Source of the DNA: Streptomyces althioticus
GTDB lineage: Bacteria > Actinomycetota > Actinomycetes > Streptomycetales > Streptomycetaceae
Direction: 5' to 3'
Assembly (NCBI GenBank): GCA_014649355.1
Contig: BMSW01000028.1
Span: 1-56,536, forward strand
DNA: 56,536 nucleotides
In this document: piece by piece, positions 34,099-41,875 of the stretch
Layout: each line of letters begins with the position of its first letter
How positions within the stretch are numbered: position 1 is the stretch's first letter
Position numbers and translations under genes: made by a program
Notes under the pieces: model-generated
The model's input: only the letters and a program-made list of their open reading frames with translations
What the model was told of the DNA's origin: nothing
The model's database searches: none

Positions 34099-35406
34099 TC
34101 ACCGCACCTCGATGAAACGGGCCGCGTCCCGCGCGGGGCGGGGGCGTGGCTCCTCCGCCGGGTGGCCCACCGCGACCGCGCCCATCGGGTCCCAGTCGGC
34201 CGGCAGGTCCAGGACCTCGCGGACCACGTCACGGCAGAACATCGTCGACGACACCCACGCCGAGCCGAGGCGCTCGCCCGCGAGGGCCACCAGGAAGTTC
34301 TGCACACCCGCGCCCGTGGCGACGACGAACATCTCCCGCTCCGCTCCGTCCCTGCGGGCGTCGCCGTAGTGGTGCGAGCCGTCCATCACCAGGCAGGGCA
34401 CGACCAGGTAGGGGGCGTTGCGCAGGACGTCGCCGCGGCGGATCCGCTTGGCGACGGACTCCTCGGACTTGCCGTCCCGGCGCAGGTCCTCGATCCAGGC
34501 GTCGCGCATCGCGTCGAGGAGACGGGTGCGGGTGTCGGCGGATTCGAGGAGGACGAAGCGCCAGGGGGTGGTGTGGTGGGGCGCGGGGGCCGTCACGGCG
34601 GCGGCCACCGCGCGGCGCACCGCCTCGGGGTCGACCGGCTCGTCCGTGAAGGACCTCACCGTGCGGCGCTGGGTCACCGCCTCGCGGACCGCCTCGGACG
34701 TGCCGAGGCGGAACATGTCGTCGCGCGCGGCGCGGACCAGGGCACGGGCGCCCTCGGTGTCGTCGGAGGACGTGGTGTGCGGCAGGCCGCGGACCACCGC
34801 CACAGGGAGGCCCGCTGCCTTGCCCTTGACCAGGTCGCCCGCGGCGGCCAGCTCGTCGGCGGTGGCGACGACCGTGGCGGCGAGCGGGTTGCCGTGCGCG
34901 TCGGTGCCGCCCCGCAGGTCGTCCAGCACGCGCACACCCGCCGCGCCGATCGCGACGTCGGTCAGGCCCGCGCGCCACGGGCGGCCGAAGGTGTCGGTGA
35001 CGATCACGCCGACCTCGACGCCGAGCGCGTCGCGGACCCCCTGGCGGATCGTGCGCGCGGAGGCGTCCGGGTCCTCCGGGAGGAGCAGGACCGTGCCCGG
35101 CGCCGTGTTGGAGGCGTCGACGCCGGCGGCGGCCATGACCAGGCCCTGCCGGTTCTCGACGATGCGCAGGGGGCCGCGCCGGGCCACCACCCGTACGGTC
35201 TCCGCGTCGATCGCGGCCTCCCGGTCGGCGGCCTCGACGATCCGGCCCTCCGCCTTGGAGACGATCTTCGAGGTGACCAGGAGGACGTCGCCGTCGGCGA
35301 GGTCGGGCGCGGCGGCCGCGATCAGTTTGGCCAGGTCGTCGCCGGGACGGATCTCGGGCAGGCCGGGGAGGGCCCAGACCCGGTAGGCGGGGTGCGCCTC
35401 GCTCAT
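34099..35406 (-). CDS. fbiB: Coenzyme F420-0:L-glutamate ligase / nitroreductase fusion FbiB
   Basis: 435-aa bifunctional F420 enzyme. The N-terminal CofE domain (about 1-245) adds L-glutamates to F420-0 (GLPEIRPGDDLAKLIAAA, LLVTSKIVSKAEGR, VIVTDTFGRPWR). The C-terminal FMN nitroreductase-like domain (about 250-430; RRTVRSFTDEPVDPEAVRRA) reduces dehydro-F420-0 in actinobacteria. Such fusions are standard in this phylum. The ATG overlaps the fbiA stop (ATGA), so translation is coupled. F420 serves as a hydride carrier in secondary metabolism and redox defence. Confidence 0.95.
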   Translation of the reverse strand: MSEAHPAYRVWALPGLPEIRPGDDLAKLIAAAAPDLADGDVLLVTSKIVSKAEGRIVEAADREAAIDAETVRVVARRGPLRIVENRQGLVMAAAGVDASNTAPGTVLLLPEDPDASARTIRQGVRDALGVEVGVIVTDTFGRPWRAGLTDVAIGAAGVRVLDDLRGGTDAHGNPLAATVVATADELAAAGDLVKGKAAGLPVAVVRGLPHTTSSDDTEGARALVRAARDDMFRLGTSEAVREAVTQRRTVRSFTDEPVDPEAVRRAVAAAVTAPAPHHTTPWRFVLLESADTRTRLLDAMRDAWIEDLRRDGKSEESVAKRIRRGDVLRNAPYLVVPCLVMDGSHHYGDARRDGAEREMFVVATGAGVQNFLVALAGERLGSAWVSSTMFCRDVVREVLDLPADWDPMGAVAVGHPAEEPRPRPARDAARFIEVR

Positions 35407-36362
35407 GCCGTACGGACCTCCTCGGCCAGGGCCAGTGCTTCGCCGGCCATCCGGGCGGCCGCGTCCACGTCGGTCATCATCAGCGGCACGGCCCGGCAGC
35501 GGATGCCCGCCGCCTCGACCCGCTCCACGCTCGCCGCGTCCACGGTGTCCACCAGCCAGCCGTCCAGCAGCCCGGAGCCGTAGTGCTCGGCGACCGCGGC
35601 CGCGGTGGACTCCACGCCGACGGCGGCGAGCACCTTGTCGGCCATGCCGCGCACCGGCGCGTCCCCCACGATCGGGGAGAGGCCGACCACCGGCACGCCC
35701 GCGTCGGCGATGGCCTCGCGGATGCCGGGCACCGCGAGGATCGTCCCGACGGACACCACCGGGTTGGACGGCGGGAAGAGGACGACGTCGGCCTCGCCGA
35801 TCGCCTCCAGGACGCCCGGCGCGGGCTTGGCCTGCTCGGCGCCGACCGGCACGACAGCCTGGGCGGGCACCGACGCCCGCAGCCGCACCCAGTACTCCTG
35901 GAAGTGGATCGCCTTGCGCTCGCCGTCCAGCTCGACCGCCACGTGCGTCTCCACGCGGTCGTCGGTCATGGGGATCAGGCGTACGCCGGGCTGCCAGCGG
36001 TCGCACAGCGCCTCGGTGACCGCGCTCAGCGGGAAGCCCGCGCCGAGCATCTGGGTGCGCACGATGTGCGTGGCGAAGTCGCGGTCGCCGAGCCCGAACC
36101 AGTCCGGGCCGACGCCGTAGGCCGCGAGTTCCTCCTTGAGGTGGAAGGTCTCGTCGCTCCGCCCCCAGCCCTGCTCCTCGTCGATGCCGCCGCCGAGCGT
36201 GTACATCACCGTGTCGAGGTCCGGGCAGACCTTCAGCCCGAAGAGGTGGATGTCGTCGCCGGTGTTGCCGATGACCGTGACGTCCGCGTCCGGCGCGGCC
36301 TGCTTCAGACCGCGCAGGAAACGGGCACCGCCGATGCCGCCTGCCAGAACCACAATGCGCAT
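35403..36362 (-). CDS. fbiA: 2-phospho-L-lactate (or phosphoenolpyruvyl) transferase FbiA
   Basis: 319-aa CofD-family enzyme that transfers the phospholactyl or phosphoenolpyruvyl group from its guanylylated form to Fo, giving (dehydro-)F420-0. Motifs: VVLAGGIGGARFLRGL at the N-terminus, VIGNTGDD, HFQEYWVR and VLFPPSNPVVSVGTIL. The ATG at 36362 has GAGG eight bases upstream. First gene of a fbiA-fbiB pair overlapping by four bases. In mycobacteria the same pair lies beside whiB2, as it lies beside whiB here. Confidence 0.95.
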   Translation of the reverse strand: MRIVVLAGGIGGARFLRGLKQAAPDADVTVIGNTGDDIHLFGLKVCPDLDTVMYTLGGGIDEEQGWGRSDETFHLKEELAAYGVGPDWFGLGDRDFATHIVRTQMLGAGFPLSAVTEALCDRWQPGVRLIPMTDDRVETHVAVELDGERKAIHFQEYWVRLRASVPAQAVVPVGAEQAKPAPGVLEAIGEADVVLFPPSNPVVSVGTILAVPGIREAIADAGVPVVGLSPIVGDAPVRGMADKVLAAVGVESTAAAVAEHYGSGLLDGWLVDTVDAASVERVEAAGIRCRAVPLMMTDVDAAARMAGEALALAEEVRTA

Positions 36363-36403
36363 GGGGCCATCCTCGCAGGCCGCCCCGACATCGCGTCAGC
36401 CAG

Positions 36404-36937
36404 TCACCGGAGCGTTGCCGGGCGTGCCTCGCAGTGCGGGGCGGCGGGGGAGGCGGCGGCCGGACGGAGCCGGGACGCGGGGTGCATCGGCATCTCGGTC
36501 AGGCCCGGGTAGTAGACGTGCAGGCTGACCGCGGGCTCCAGGGTGTCGTTGACGACGTCGTGCGCGTAACCGGGCGCGAAGACCCGCTGGTCCCCGGCGG
36601 TCAGCACGCGCGTGCCGCGGTCGGTCCGCTCGGTCAGCGTGCCGGCCAGGACGGTGAGCACGCCGGAGGAACGGCCGTGGTCGTGCGGTCCGCTGCCCTG
36701 GCCGGGCACCCAGGACAGCAGCCACACCTCGTAGCCGGGGCCGGTACGCAGCCGGTGGTACCAGCGGGTGGTCGCGTCGTAGCGCACGAGGGGTTCCCAC
36801 TGGGCGCGGTCGGCGGCGACGGCGCGGGCCAGGCCGGCGAACTCGGCCACGGTGGAGGGGTGTTCACGCTCGGGCTGGAGCAGGTGCGGGACTTCGAGGA
36901 TGTCGCCGGCGATCTGGAGGTCGCTGTCGCTGTTCAT
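36404..36937 (-). CDS. Cysteine dioxygenase family protein
   Basis: 177-aa cupin thiol dioxygenase that oxidises cysteine to cysteine sulfinate with Fe(II) and oxygen. The first cupin motif, GPHDHGRSSGVLTVLAGTL, supplies two iron histidines, and YAHDVVND the third. The C-terminal tail (about 150-177) is arginine- and alanine-rich. It sits 41 bases upstream of fbiA on the same strand, so read-through is possible. Upstream there is an uncatalogued 30-codon leader ending CSCRCTGC and a GC-rich hairpin. This is the arrangement expected for cysteine-responsive control of a cysteine-degrading enzyme. Confidence 0.87.
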   Translation of the reverse strand: MNSDSDLQIAGDILEVPHLLQPEREHPSTVAEFAGLARAVAADRAQWEPLVRYDATTRWYHRLRTGPGYEVWLLSWVPGQGSGPHDHGRSSGVLTVLAGTLTERTDRGTRVLTAGDQRVFAPGYAHDVVNDTLEPAVSLHVYYPGLTEMPMHPASRLRPAAASPAAPHCEARPATLR

Positions 36938-37050
36938 GGGTTACGGAGGTCCTCGGCGCGGAGAGGCGGGGCGGTGGGGGAGTCGGGCCGCGCGGTGCCC
37001 GGGTCGCGGGCGGGCGGCAGGGGCGCCCCGGTGAGGGCGGATTCAGCGAA

Positions 37051-37068
37051 GGGGGGGCCGGGCCCCCC
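37051..37068 (-). terminator. Candidate attenuator hairpin of the cysteine dioxygenase leader
   Basis: A run of G and a run of six C (stem of 6, loop CCGGG on the plus strand) lies 34-51 bases beyond the leader-peptide stop and about 113 bases before the cysteine dioxygenase start. It is the strongest hairpin in the leader and could act as terminator or as a sequestering stem. Confidence 0.45.
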
Positions 37069-37101
37069 TGAGGGGCGCGGCGGAGGCCGGAGCGGGGTGG
37101 C

Positions 37102-37194
37102 TCAACAGCCGGTACAGCGACAGCTACAGCGCGCGCGGGCAGCACCGAGGAACCCGGCGGAGCGGGTCGAGGTGAGTGCCGGATTCGCGAGCAT
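37102..37194 (-). CDS. Cysteine-rich leader peptide (30 aa) upstream of cysteine dioxygenase
   Basis: A 30-codon frame begins at an ATG (37194) with MLANPALTSTRSAGF and ends with ARCSCRCTGC directly before TGA; four of its last eight codons are TGT (cysteine). TGT is rare against TGC in this GC-rich genome, so using it four times is itself unusual. Ribosomes should stall there when cysteinyl-tRNA is scarce, changing folding of the 164-base RNA before the cysteine dioxygenase gene. No ribosome site is present; TTGACT (37230-37225) and TCTCCT (37207-37202) place a possible transcription start at the ATG, so it may be leaderless. Actinobacterial cysteine-rich leader peptides of this sort have been described in mycobacteria. 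Confidence 0.7.
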   Translation of the reverse strand: MLANPALTSTRSAGFLGAARARCSCRCTGC

Positions 37195-37201
37195 GCCCAC
37201 A

Positions 37202-37230
37202 AGGAGAGCGGTTCACACCACCGAAGTCAA
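37202..37230 (-). promoter_or_regulatory. Candidate promoter of the leader peptide/cysteine dioxygenase transcript
   Basis: On the minus strand TTGACT (37230-37225), a 17-base spacer and TCTCCT (37207-37202) precede the leader ATG by seven bases. The -35 is good, the -10 is weak. The rest of 36938-37561 holds no other recognised gene. Confidence 0.45.
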
Positions 37231-37561
37231 CTCGACGCCCGGTATGTGGGATCGGGTTCACCTCATCCGGTTCATCTGGGAGGTGAAAGGTTTGCTCAGC
37301 CGGTTGCCGGGACACAAGGTGCGCACGGCCGGGCGCCCCGCGCGCCGTTGCGATCCCGTGATCCGACTGTGATCCGGATCGCCGCGGCGAGGGGTGTCGG
37401 AACGAGATCGATCCTCTGGGCGTCCTCCCTCGTGAGGCTCTGTACGGGGCCGGACACCCGCGCGGGTCCTGTCTGCGTGTCAAGGTTTAGGGTGATTTGA
37501 ACACTTTCCGCTCGGCCTTGGTTCCGCAGAGTGAATAAGGGGCCCAATAGCAGATCTCGGC

Positions 37562-37591
37562 TTGACTCGCCCGGAGCAGCACACTTGTAAT
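37562..37591 (+). promoter_or_regulatory. whiB promoter
   Basis: TTGACT (37562-37567), an 18-base spacer and TGTAAT (37586-37591) give a strong vegetative-sigma-type promoter, with the start expected near 37598 and a leader of about 65 bases. S. coelicolor whiB is known to have one vegetative and one developmental promoter. The second was not identified here. Confidence 0.7.
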
Positions 37592-37664
37592 TTCACTCGT
37601 GTCGTTCAGCCGGAATCGGTAACGGCCACATCACGGGGACGCGAAAGACGGACGAGGGGCGCAC

Positions 37665-37928
37665 ATGACCGAGCTGGTGCAGCAACTGCTGGTCGACGAC
37701 GCGGACGAGGAACTCGGCTGGCAGGAGCGCGCGCTGTGCGCCCAGACCGACCCCGAGTCCTTCTTCCCCGAGAAGGGCGGCTCCACCCGGGAGGCCAAGA
37801 AGGTCTGCCTCGCCTGTGAGGTCCGCTCCGAGTGCCTCGAGTACGCCCTCGCGCACGACGAACGCTTCGGCATCTGGGGCGGCCTGTCCGAGCGGGAGCG
37901 CCGCCGTCTCAAGAAGGCCGCCGTCTGA
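37665..37928 (+). CDS. whiB: Sporulation regulator WhiB
   Basis: 87-aa Wbl protein. Four cysteines (C25, C48, C51, C57) bind a [4Fe-4S] cluster, the G(I)WGG turn is at 69-73, and a basic C-terminal segment (RERRRLKKAAV) binds DNA. In Streptomyces, WhiB acts with WhiA to switch aerial hyphae from growth to sporulation septation. Length and sequence fit whiB itself, not the other wbl genes. A GAGGGGCG ribosome site precedes the ATG. It is transcribed alone from a clear promoter; the large glycosyltransferase begins about 210 bases downstream. Confidence 0.96.
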   Translation: MTELVQQLLVDDADEELGWQERALCAQTDPESFFPEKGGSTREAKKVCLACEVRSECLEYALAHDERFGIWGGLSERERRRLKKAAV

Positions 37929-38140
37929 CGCTCGGCGCCCCGGGCGCCGCCCGGCGCACTCCCGCTCTCCACACGCTTTTGCGTACAAACGTCACTTAAG
38001 GCCCGTCGCCGGTGGGTTGTCCACAGGCGGCGGGTCCCCTTGTTGTGCAGCCGATAGTGTGGTCGCTCGTCCGAGACGCCCCGCCGCCCCCATCGGGCAC
38101 GGGCGTCCCCACAGTCCACCGAACCGGGGCCCGTACCTCG

Positions 38141-41100
38141 ATGTCCGTGCACAGCCACTCGGCAGCCCGTCAGGATTCCGCTGCCGCACCTGAGTTCCCG
38201 CGTCACGTGGTGACCGCGGTCCTCGTCTCCCACGACGGCGCCCGCTGGCTGCCGGACGCGCTGGCCGGCCTGCTCGGCCAGGAGCGCCCCGTCCAGTCCG
38301 TCATGGCCGCCGACACCGGCAGCGCCGACGACTCCGCCCGGCTGGTCACCGAGGCGCTCGGCGACGACCGCGTCCTGCACCTCGCCCGGCGCACCGGCTT
38401 CGGCCAGGCCGTCGAGGAGTGCCACCGCGGCGCCCCGCACCTCACCCCCGACGACCTGCCGTACCTGAAGCGGCCGAGCGGCTGGGACCCGGTCACCCGC
38501 AGCTGGCGCGACGACGCCTACGACCTGCCCGAACTGCCGTACGGCGAACCGGTCGAGTGGCTGTGGCTGCTGCACGACGACTGCGCGCCCGAGCCCGAAG
38601 CGCTGGCGGAGCTGCTGCGCGTCGTGGAGACCGAGTACGAGCTCGGCCGTGAGGACGTCGCCGTCGTCGGCCCCAAGCTCCGCGGCTGGTACGACCGCAG
38701 GCAGCTGCTCGAGGTCGGCGTCTCCATCGCCAACTCCGGCCGCCGCTGGACGGGCCTGGACCGCCGTGAGCAGGACCAGGGCCAGCACGACCACGTACGG
38801 CCCGTGCTGAGCGTGTCCACCGCGGGCATGCTCGTCCGCCGCGACCTCTTCGAACAGCTCGGCGGCTTCGACCGGCACCTGCCCCTCATGCGCGACGACG
38901 TCGACCTGTGCTGGCGGCTCAACGCCGCCGGCTACCGGGTCCTCGTCGCGCCCGAGGCGGTCGTCCGGCACGCCGAGGCGGCCTCCCGCGAGCGCCGCAC
39001 CGTCGACTGCGTGGGCCGCACGGCCGCCTCCCCGCACAAGGTGGACAAGGCCGGCGCCGTCCACACCCTCCTCGTCAACGCCCGCAGCGCCGCCCTGCCC
39101 TGGGTACTGCTCCGGGTCGTTCTCGGCACGCTGCTGCGCACCCTCGCCTACCTGGTCGGCAAGGCCCCGGGACAGGCCGTCGACGAAATCCGCGGCCTCA
39201 TGGGCGTCCTGCTGCGACCCGAGCGCATCCTCGCCGGACGCCGCGACCGCGGCAGCCCCCAGGCCGACAAGGGCGAGCTGCGCCCGCTGTTCCCGCCGCC
39301 CGGCGCGACCGTCCGCGTCACCGTGGAGCAGGTCGCGAGCAACCTCGTCGGCCGCTCCGACCCCGAGGCCGCCTCCGGCGCCGGACGGCACGGCAGCGCG
39401 ATCGAGTCCGGACCCGGCGGCGACGACGCCGACTTCCTCGAGATCGAGCAGTTCGCCCGCCTCAAGCGCATCGCCCGCCGGCCGGGACCGGTCCTCTTCC
39501 TGATGCTGCTGCTGGTCTCGCTGGTGGCGTGCCGTCAGCTCCTCGGCGGCGGCGCGCTGGCCGGCGGCGCCCTGCTGCCCGCGCCCGCCGCGGCGGGCGA
39601 CCTGTGGGCCCGCTACACCGACGCCTGGCACGCGGTCGGCGCCGGCGGCACCGGCACCGCGCCGCCCTACCTGGCGATCGTGGCGGCGCTGGCGACCCTG
39701 CTGCTCGGCTCCACCGGCCTCGCCGTCACCGTGATGCTCGTCTGCTCGGTGCCGCTGGCCGGCTTCACCGCCTACTTCGCCTCCCGCCCGCTCGTCGAGT
39801 CCCGGCTGCTGCGCGCCTGGGCGGCCGTCGCCTACGCCTTCCTGCCCGCGGCGACCGGCGCCCTGGCCTCGGGACACATCGGCACGGCCGTGCTCGCCGT
39901 GCTGCTGCCCCTCCTCGCCCGCGCCGGCATCGCCGCGAGCGGCCTCACCGCCCCCGACGGCCGCGGCAGCTGGCGCGCCACCTGGGCGTACGCGCTGCTG
40001 CTCACCCTCACCACGGCCTTCACCCCGATCGTGTGGCCGATGGCGCTGGTCCTCGGTGTCGGCGTGCTGGCCCTGCGCAGGGCCGACCTCAAGACCTACG
40101 GCCCGCGCTTCCTGGCGCAGTTCGGCAGCCCCTTGCTGGTGCTCGCCCCCTGGTCGCTGTCCCTGCTGCCGTTCGGCTTCTTCCAGGAGGCCGGGCTGCC
40201 GTTCGGGGCGTCGGCCGCGTCCGCGCTCGACCTGCTCGGCGTGAGCCCCGGCGGGCCCGGCACCGGCGGCGGGCTGCTGCTGATCGGCCTGGTCCTCGCC
40301 GCGCTGGCCGCCCTGCTGCGCGCCGAGCGCCGCACGGCGATCCTCACCGCGTGGACGGCCGCCCTGGTGGGCCTCGTCTTCGCGGCCCTGTCCAACGGCT
40401 CCGCGTGGGCGGGCCCCGCCACCCTCGTCTACGGCATCGCCCTGCTGGCCGCGGGCACGCTGGGCGCGGACGGCGCCCGCTCGCGCGTCGCCGAGCAGAG
40501 CTTCGGCTGGCGCCAGCCGGTCGCCGCGCTGATCGCCCTGGCCTGCGCCGTCGGCCCGCTCGTCCTCGCCGTGGGCTGGATGGTCCGCGGCGCCGACGGC
40601 CCCGTCGAACGGCGCGACCCGGTGCAGGTGCCGGCGTTCGTCGCCGAGGAGAGCGCCACCCGCGACCAGGCCCGCACCCTGGTCCTCGACACCGACTCCG
40701 CCGACCGCGTCGCCTACGTCCTGGTGCGCGGCTCCGGGGCCCGCATGGGCGACGCGGAGATCGCCGCCCAGGACGGCGAGAACGAACTGCTCGACAAGGT
40801 CGTCGCCAACCTCGTCGCCGGCTCCGGCGCCGACCAGGCCGACCAGCTCGGCGGCTTCGCCGTCCGCTACGTCCTGGTGCACCAGGGAGCCCCGCGCGAG
40901 GTCACCCGGGTGCTGGACGCCACGCCCGGCCTGAGCCGGCTCAGCCAGCAGGCGGGCGGCGCGCTGTGGCGGGTGGACCGGCAGGTCGCCCGGGCGGCCG
41001 TCGTGCCCGCGGAGGGTGAGGGCGAGCCGCAGCCCGTGGCCGCCGGACCGGTCGAGATCCACACCGACATCGAGGACGGCGCGGAGGGCCGCGTCCTGCG

Positions 41101-41875
41101 CCTGGCCGACTCCGCCGCGGAGGGCTGGACCGCCACCCTGGACGGCAAGGCGCTCACCCCGACCACGGTCGACGGCTGGGCCCAGGGCTTCGAGCTGCCC
41201 GCGTCCGGCGGGCGCCTGGACGTCACCTACGACGAGCCGTTCACCCACACCCTGTGGATGTGGGCGCAGGGCCTGCTCGCCGTGGTTCTCGTGGTCATGG
41301 CGCTGCCCGGCCGCAGCCGTGACATCGACGACGACCTGCCCGAGGAGGAGCCCGTTCCGGCCGAGGCCATGGCCGGAGAGGGCCGCCGCGCCCGCCGCCT
41401 GCGCGCCCAGGCCGAGGCGGAGGCCGCCGCCGCGGCGGCCGACGGCCCCGACGACGGCGCCCCGGAGGAGCCGGACGAGCCCGGCCCCGGTCCGGAGGCC
41501 GACGTGCCCGCCCCGCCGGAGCGCCCCCCGGCCTCCGTCCCGCACCAGGGCGACTACGGCGACTGGGACCAGGGCCAGTACCAGAACGCGGGCTACGACG
41601 AGAACGCCTACGCGGCCGCGCCCTACCAGCAGCAGTACCCGGCGGACGGCTACGGCGGACAGCAGTACCCGGCGGAGGGCTACCCCCAGCAGGACGGCGC
41701 GTACGACCCGTACGGCTACGGCGCCCCCCAGCAGGGCTACGACCGGACGTACCCGCAGGGATACGACGGGACGGCGTACCCGCAGGGCTACGACGCCCCG
41801 TACGACCCCCACGGCCCCGGCGCCACGAACCCCGACTCGTACGGCAACGAGCGTCCTGACGGGAGCCAGCAGTGA
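38141..41875 (+). CDS. Large GT2 glycosyltransferase fused to a polytopic membrane protein
   Basis: 1244-aa protein. Residues about 20-300 are a GT2 domain (VLVSHDGARWLPDALAGLL, LHDDCAPE for metal binding, RDDVDLCWRLNAAGYRV as acceptor-side motif). Many TM helices follow (about 320 and 450-860), then a roughly 180-residue extracytoplasmic part, a last TM (TLWMWAQGLLAVVLVVMALP, about 1037-1058), an acidic/alanine-rich linker and a Tyr/Gln/Gly-rich tail (about 1132-1244; QQYPADGYGG, PQGYDGTAYPQGYD). It probably moves and glycosylates a lipid-linked wall glycan. The start is chosen at MSVHSHS because homology begins just after it; ribosome site weak. It overlaps the next gene by GTGA. Confidence 0.87.
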   Translation: MSVHSHSAARQDSAAAPEFPRHVVTAVLVSHDGARWLPDALAGLLGQERPVQSVMAADTGSADDSARLVTEALGDDRVLHLARRTGFGQAVEECHRGAPHLTPDDLPYLKRPSGWDPVTRSWRDDAYDLPELPYGEPVEWLWLLHDDCAPEPEALAELLRVVETEYELGREDVAVVGPKLRGWYDRRQLLEVGVSIANSGRRWTGLDRREQDQGQHDHVRPVLSVSTAGMLVRRDLFEQLGGFDRHLPLMRDDVDLCWRLNAAGYRVLVAPEAVVRHAEAASRERRTVDCVGRTAASPHKVDKAGAVHTLLVNARSAALPWVLLRVVLGTLLRTLAYLVGKAPGQAVDEIRGLMGVLLRPERILAGRRDRGSPQADKGELRPLFPPPGATVRVTVEQVASNLVGRSDPEAASGAGRHGSAIESGPGGDDADFLEIEQFARLKRIARRPGPVLFLMLLLVSLVACRQLLGGGALAGGALLPAPAAAGDLWARYTDAWHAVGAGGTGTAPPYLAIVAALATLLLGSTGLAVTVMLVCSVPLAGFTAYFASRPLVESRLLRAWAAVAYAFLPAATGALASGHIGTAVLAVLLPLLARAGIAASGLTAPDGRGSWRATWAYALLLTLTTAFTPIVWPMALVLGVGVLALRRADLKTYGPRFLAQFGSPLLVLAPWSLSLLPFGFFQEAGLPFGASAASALDLLGVSPGGPGTGGGLLLIGLVLAALAALLRAERRTAILTAWTAALVGLVFAALSNGSAWAGPATLVYGIALLAAGTLGADGARSRVAEQSFGWRQPVAALIALACAVGPLVLAVGWMVRGADGPVERRDPVQVPAFVAEESATRDQARTLVLDTDSADRVAYVLVRGSGARMGDAEIAAQDGENELLDKVVANLVAGSGADQADQLGGFAVRYVLVHQGAPREVTRVLDATPGLSRLSQQAGGALWRVDRQVARAAVVPAEGEGEPQPVAAGPVEIHTDIEDGAEGRVLRLADSAAEGWTATLDGKALTPTTVDGWAQGFELPASGGRLDVTYDEPFTHTLWMWAQGLLAVVLVVMALPGRSRDIDDDLPEEEPVPAEAMAGEGRRARRLRAQAEAEAAAAAADGPDDGAPEEPDEPGPGPEADVPAPPERPPASVPHQGDYGDWDQGQYQNAGYDENAYAAAPYQQQYPADGYGGQQYPAEGYPQQDGAYDPYGYGAPQQGYDRTYPQGYDGTAYPQGYDAPYDPHGPGATNPDSYGNERPDGSQQ

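Noticed and set aside
37592..37604. BldD box at the whiB start site (ACTCGTGT)
   Set aside because: The two half-sites fit, but the central A/T base of the consensus is missing, so the spacing is wrong.
37929..37970. Terminator after whiB (GGCGCCCCGGGCGCC)
   Set aside because: The arms are separated by a single base and cannot form a normal hairpin loop without losing much of the stem.
37631..41812. 1393-codon open frame on the minus strand
   Set aside because: It lies antisense to the large glycosyltransferase, has the valine/glycine/arginine-rich composition of reverse-strand shadows in GC-rich DNA, and has no ribosome site or family resemblance.
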